From Wohlfahrtiimonas larvae (GTDB taxonomy: Bacteria; Pseudomonadota; Gammaproteobacteria; Cardiobacteriales; Wohlfahrtiimonadaceae), in contig NZ_MVDO01000175.1 in NCBI RefSeq assembly GCF_002006755.1, positions 1-36,555 of the forward strand: DNA of 36,555 nt, in the 5' to 3' direction. The translations under genes and the position numbers were made by a program. Below, piece after piece: positions 34,893 through 36,555 of the stretch (position 1 is its first letter; each line of letters starts with the position of its first letter). The notes under the pieces are model-generated. The model made no database searches. It had not been told where the DNA came from and saw only the letters and a program-made list of their open reading frames with translations.

Positions 34893-36174
34893 TGCTCGCT
34901 CCTTCAACCATAGATCTACCATGTTCAATATAATATGCAAATTCATGACCAAAGTGTTTGATGAAACTCAACACTGGCATTGCTGCTGCATCCCCAAGTG
35001 CACAAATCGTACGGCCGCCGATATTATTCGCAATATGCTCTAAACGCTCCATATCTTCAGGAACACCTTTACCTTGCAAAATACGATCAACAACGCGATA
35101 CAACCAACCTGTACCTTCACGACATGGTGTACATTGACCACATGATTCGCTGAAATAGAAACGAGATAGGCAACGCAATGCTTTAACCATATCTGTTGTC
35201 TCATCCATCACAATGACTGCGCCAGAACCTAACATTGATCCTGTCACTTTAGCGATTGAGTCATAATCCATGTTTGCTTGCATCATTAAATCACCTGGAA
35301 CAACAGGTACTGATGATCCACCTGGAATCACAGCTTTTAATTTACGACCTTGCCAAACACCACCACACATATCCAATAATTCAGAGAATGGCGTGCCCAT
35401 ATTGATTTCATAGTTACCTGGTTTTGCAACATGACCCGATACTGCAAATAATTTTTGACCACCTGCACCCGGAATACCTAAACCAGAGAACCATTCAGGA
35501 CCATTACGAATGATGCGACCCACTGATGATAATGATTCAGTATTATTAATTGTTGTGGGTTTTCCATATAAACCCACAGCTGCAGGGAATGGTGGTTTGA
35601 ATCGTGGTTGACCTTTTTTGCCTTCCAATGATTCTAGCAATGCCGTTTCTTCACCACAAATATACGCACCCGCACCAATTGCAGGATGAATATCCACAGA
35701 AATACCTGTGCCTTTAATATTTTCGCCGAGTAATCCTGCTGCATATGCTTCATCTAAAGCATTCTGGAAGCGAATCGCTGGCTCATCCAAGAATTCACCA
35801 CGCATATAGTTATATGAATGGCGTGCATTCATTGCATAACTTGCGATTGCCATACCTTCAACCAAAGCATGCGGGTTAAAACGTAAAATATCACGATCTT
35901 TACAAGTGCCTGGCTCAGACTCATCCGAGTTACATACTAAGTAACGAGTGATACCTTCACCTTTTGGCATGAAACTCCATTTCACACCAGTTGGGAAGCC
36001 CGCACCACCACGACCGCGAAGCCCTGAAGCCTTCACCATATCAATCACTTCATCACGACTTAATTCACCGTTGAGAATACGGCGCCATGCGTCATAACCA
36101 CCTAATTTTTCATAAGTTTTAATCGACCACGGCTCATCATGACCAAGTGTAAAATAACAAACTTGATTCATCAT
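34885..36174 (-). CDS. nuoF: NADH-quinone oxidoreductase subunit F
   Basis: 429 residues. Carries FMN and the NADH site (GLRGRGGAGFPTG) and cluster N3 (SCGQCTPCREG plus the Cys in TICALGDAAA). NADH is oxidised here and electrons go to NuoG. The start ATG shares a base with the nuoE stop (TGATG); a second ATG follows immediately. The end overlaps nuoG by 8 bases, so E, F and G are translationally coupled. Confidence 0.97.
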   Translation of the reverse strand: MMNQVCYFTLGHDEPWSIKTYEKLGGYDAWRRILNGELSRDEVIDMVKASGLRGRGGAGFPTGVKWSFMPKGEGITRYLVCNSDESEPGTCKDRDILRFNPHALVEGMAIASYAMNARHSYNYMRGEFLDEPAIRFQNALDEAYAAGLLGENIKGTGISVDIHPAIGAGAYICGEETALLESLEGKKGQPRFKPPFPAAVGLYGKPTTINNTESLSSVGRIIRNGPEWFSGLGIPGAGGQKLFAVSGHVAKPGNYEINMGTPFSELLDMCGGVWQGRKLKAVIPGGSSVPVVPGDLMMQANMDYDSIAKVTGSMLGSGAVIVMDETTDMVKALRCLSRFYFSESCGQCTPCREGTGWLYRVVDRILQGKGVPEDMERLEHIANNIGGRTICALGDAAAMPVLSFIKHFGHEFAYYIEHGRSMVEGASND

Positions 36175-36555
36175 CAGTGTTCACCTTTCTCTGCACTTGC
36201 TGCAATTGCATCCAATATTTCATCGATCTTCTCGATCGTGATATTTTCATAATAGACATGATTGATCTGCATTGCAGGCGCATAACTACAAGCTGCCAAG
36301 CATTCTTCTTCTTTCTTCAAGTAGAAAACACCATCTTCTGTCGATTCGCCGGCTTTAATGCCAAGCTTATCTTCAACGTGAGCAAGAATTTTCTCACCAC
36401 CACGCAACATACAAGAAATATTGGTACAGATCGAAATTGAGTTACGACCACAAGGCTTGGTTTCATACATTGAGTAAAACGTCGCAACTTCATATACAGC
36501 AATTGGTGGGATTTCCAAATATTCAGCAATCGCATCCATCAACTCTGTTGTCAAA
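36174..36555 (-). CDS. nuoE: NADH-quinone oxidoreductase subunit E, 3' part
   Basis: 126 C-terminal residues; the frame is open to the window edge, and family members have about 160 residues or more, so the start lies outside. The [2Fe-2S] N1a cysteines are visible as CTNISC and EECLAAC, within VATFYSMYETKP and the thioredoxin-like fold. Partner of NuoF in the NADH-oxidising module. nuoA-D are expected beyond the right edge. Confidence 0.96.
   Translation of the reverse strand, partial: LTTELMDAIAEYLEIPPIAVYEVATFYSMYETKPCGRNSISICTNISCMLRGGEKILAHVEDKLGIKAGESTEDGVFYLKKEEECLAACSYAPAMQINHVYYENITIEKIDEILDAIAASAEKGEH

Noticed and set aside
34893-34952. Longer NuoG start with 20 extra residues
   Set aside because: The extra residues are out-of-frame nuoF sequence; the internal ATG at 34892 has a strong GAAGGAG site and matches the usual NuoG N-terminus.
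1-36555. CRISPR arrays, tRNAs, insertion sequences, phage genes, DNA uptake repeats
   Set aside because: No regular spaced repeats, cloverleaf sequences, transposase or phage proteins, and no recurrent uptake-type decamers were noticed on reading the intergenic regions.

Overview
This is an AT-rich proteobacterial window. It carries an outer-membrane autotransporter with an extended signal peptide, lipoproteins, QueG, UvrC, an RbbA/YhhJ exporter and a 14-subunit-type complex I operon. The NuoG subunit lacks the extra N7 cluster cysteines. Together this points to a low-GC Beta- or Gammaproteobacterium; I cannot name the genus. I saw no rRNA, tRNA, CRISPR array, insertion sequence or prophage, and no gene-free gap longer than about 300 bases.

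Layout. Bases 1-3511 (+): the 3' part of an rbbA-type ATPase/permease gene, a yhhJ-type permease and a small FRG-like protein, closed by a bidirectional terminator. 3565-6489 (-): a large classical autotransporter. 6654-8208 (-): coaD and queG. 8253-9014 (+): a BioC/NDUFAF5-like methyltransferase with a worn SAM-binding loop. 9090-10424 (-): a DUF2314-ankyrin protein and a small exported protein. 10628-14609 (+): an IscA-like Fe-S carrier, an asparagine-synthase-family amidotransferase resembling the NAGGN enzyme, and uvrC. 14710-15372 (-): an orphan lipoprotein. 15441-15737 (+): an antibiotic-biosynthesis-monooxygenase-like protein.

15742-19064 (+) is the most interesting stretch. A promoter in the end of the preceding gene is followed by a leader of about 220 nt. 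The leader folds on paper into a three-way junction and further hairpins, then a strong intrinsic terminator directly in front of an operon. The operon encodes a DUF296/PPC-domain protein and a complete four-gene ECF vitamin-type transporter (S, T, A, A'). This looks like a riboswitch or attenuator of no class I recognise. The two ATPases also appear to form one canonical and one degenerate ATP site. 19179-19997 (+) is a diiron/metallo-beta-lactamase-fold protein behind a promoter with a perfect 14-bp palindrome.

19994-36555 (-) is one continuous run of genes: nuoE (partial) to nuoN, then mog, rmuC, an unknown gene, a pabB-pabC fusion and pabA. Spacing is tight almost throughout. NADH dehydrogenase, molybdenum cofactor and folate (p-aminobenzoate) genes may therefore share transcripts. 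The last gene, pabA, runs tail to tail into the diiron gene, and the two stop codons overlap within one TTAA.
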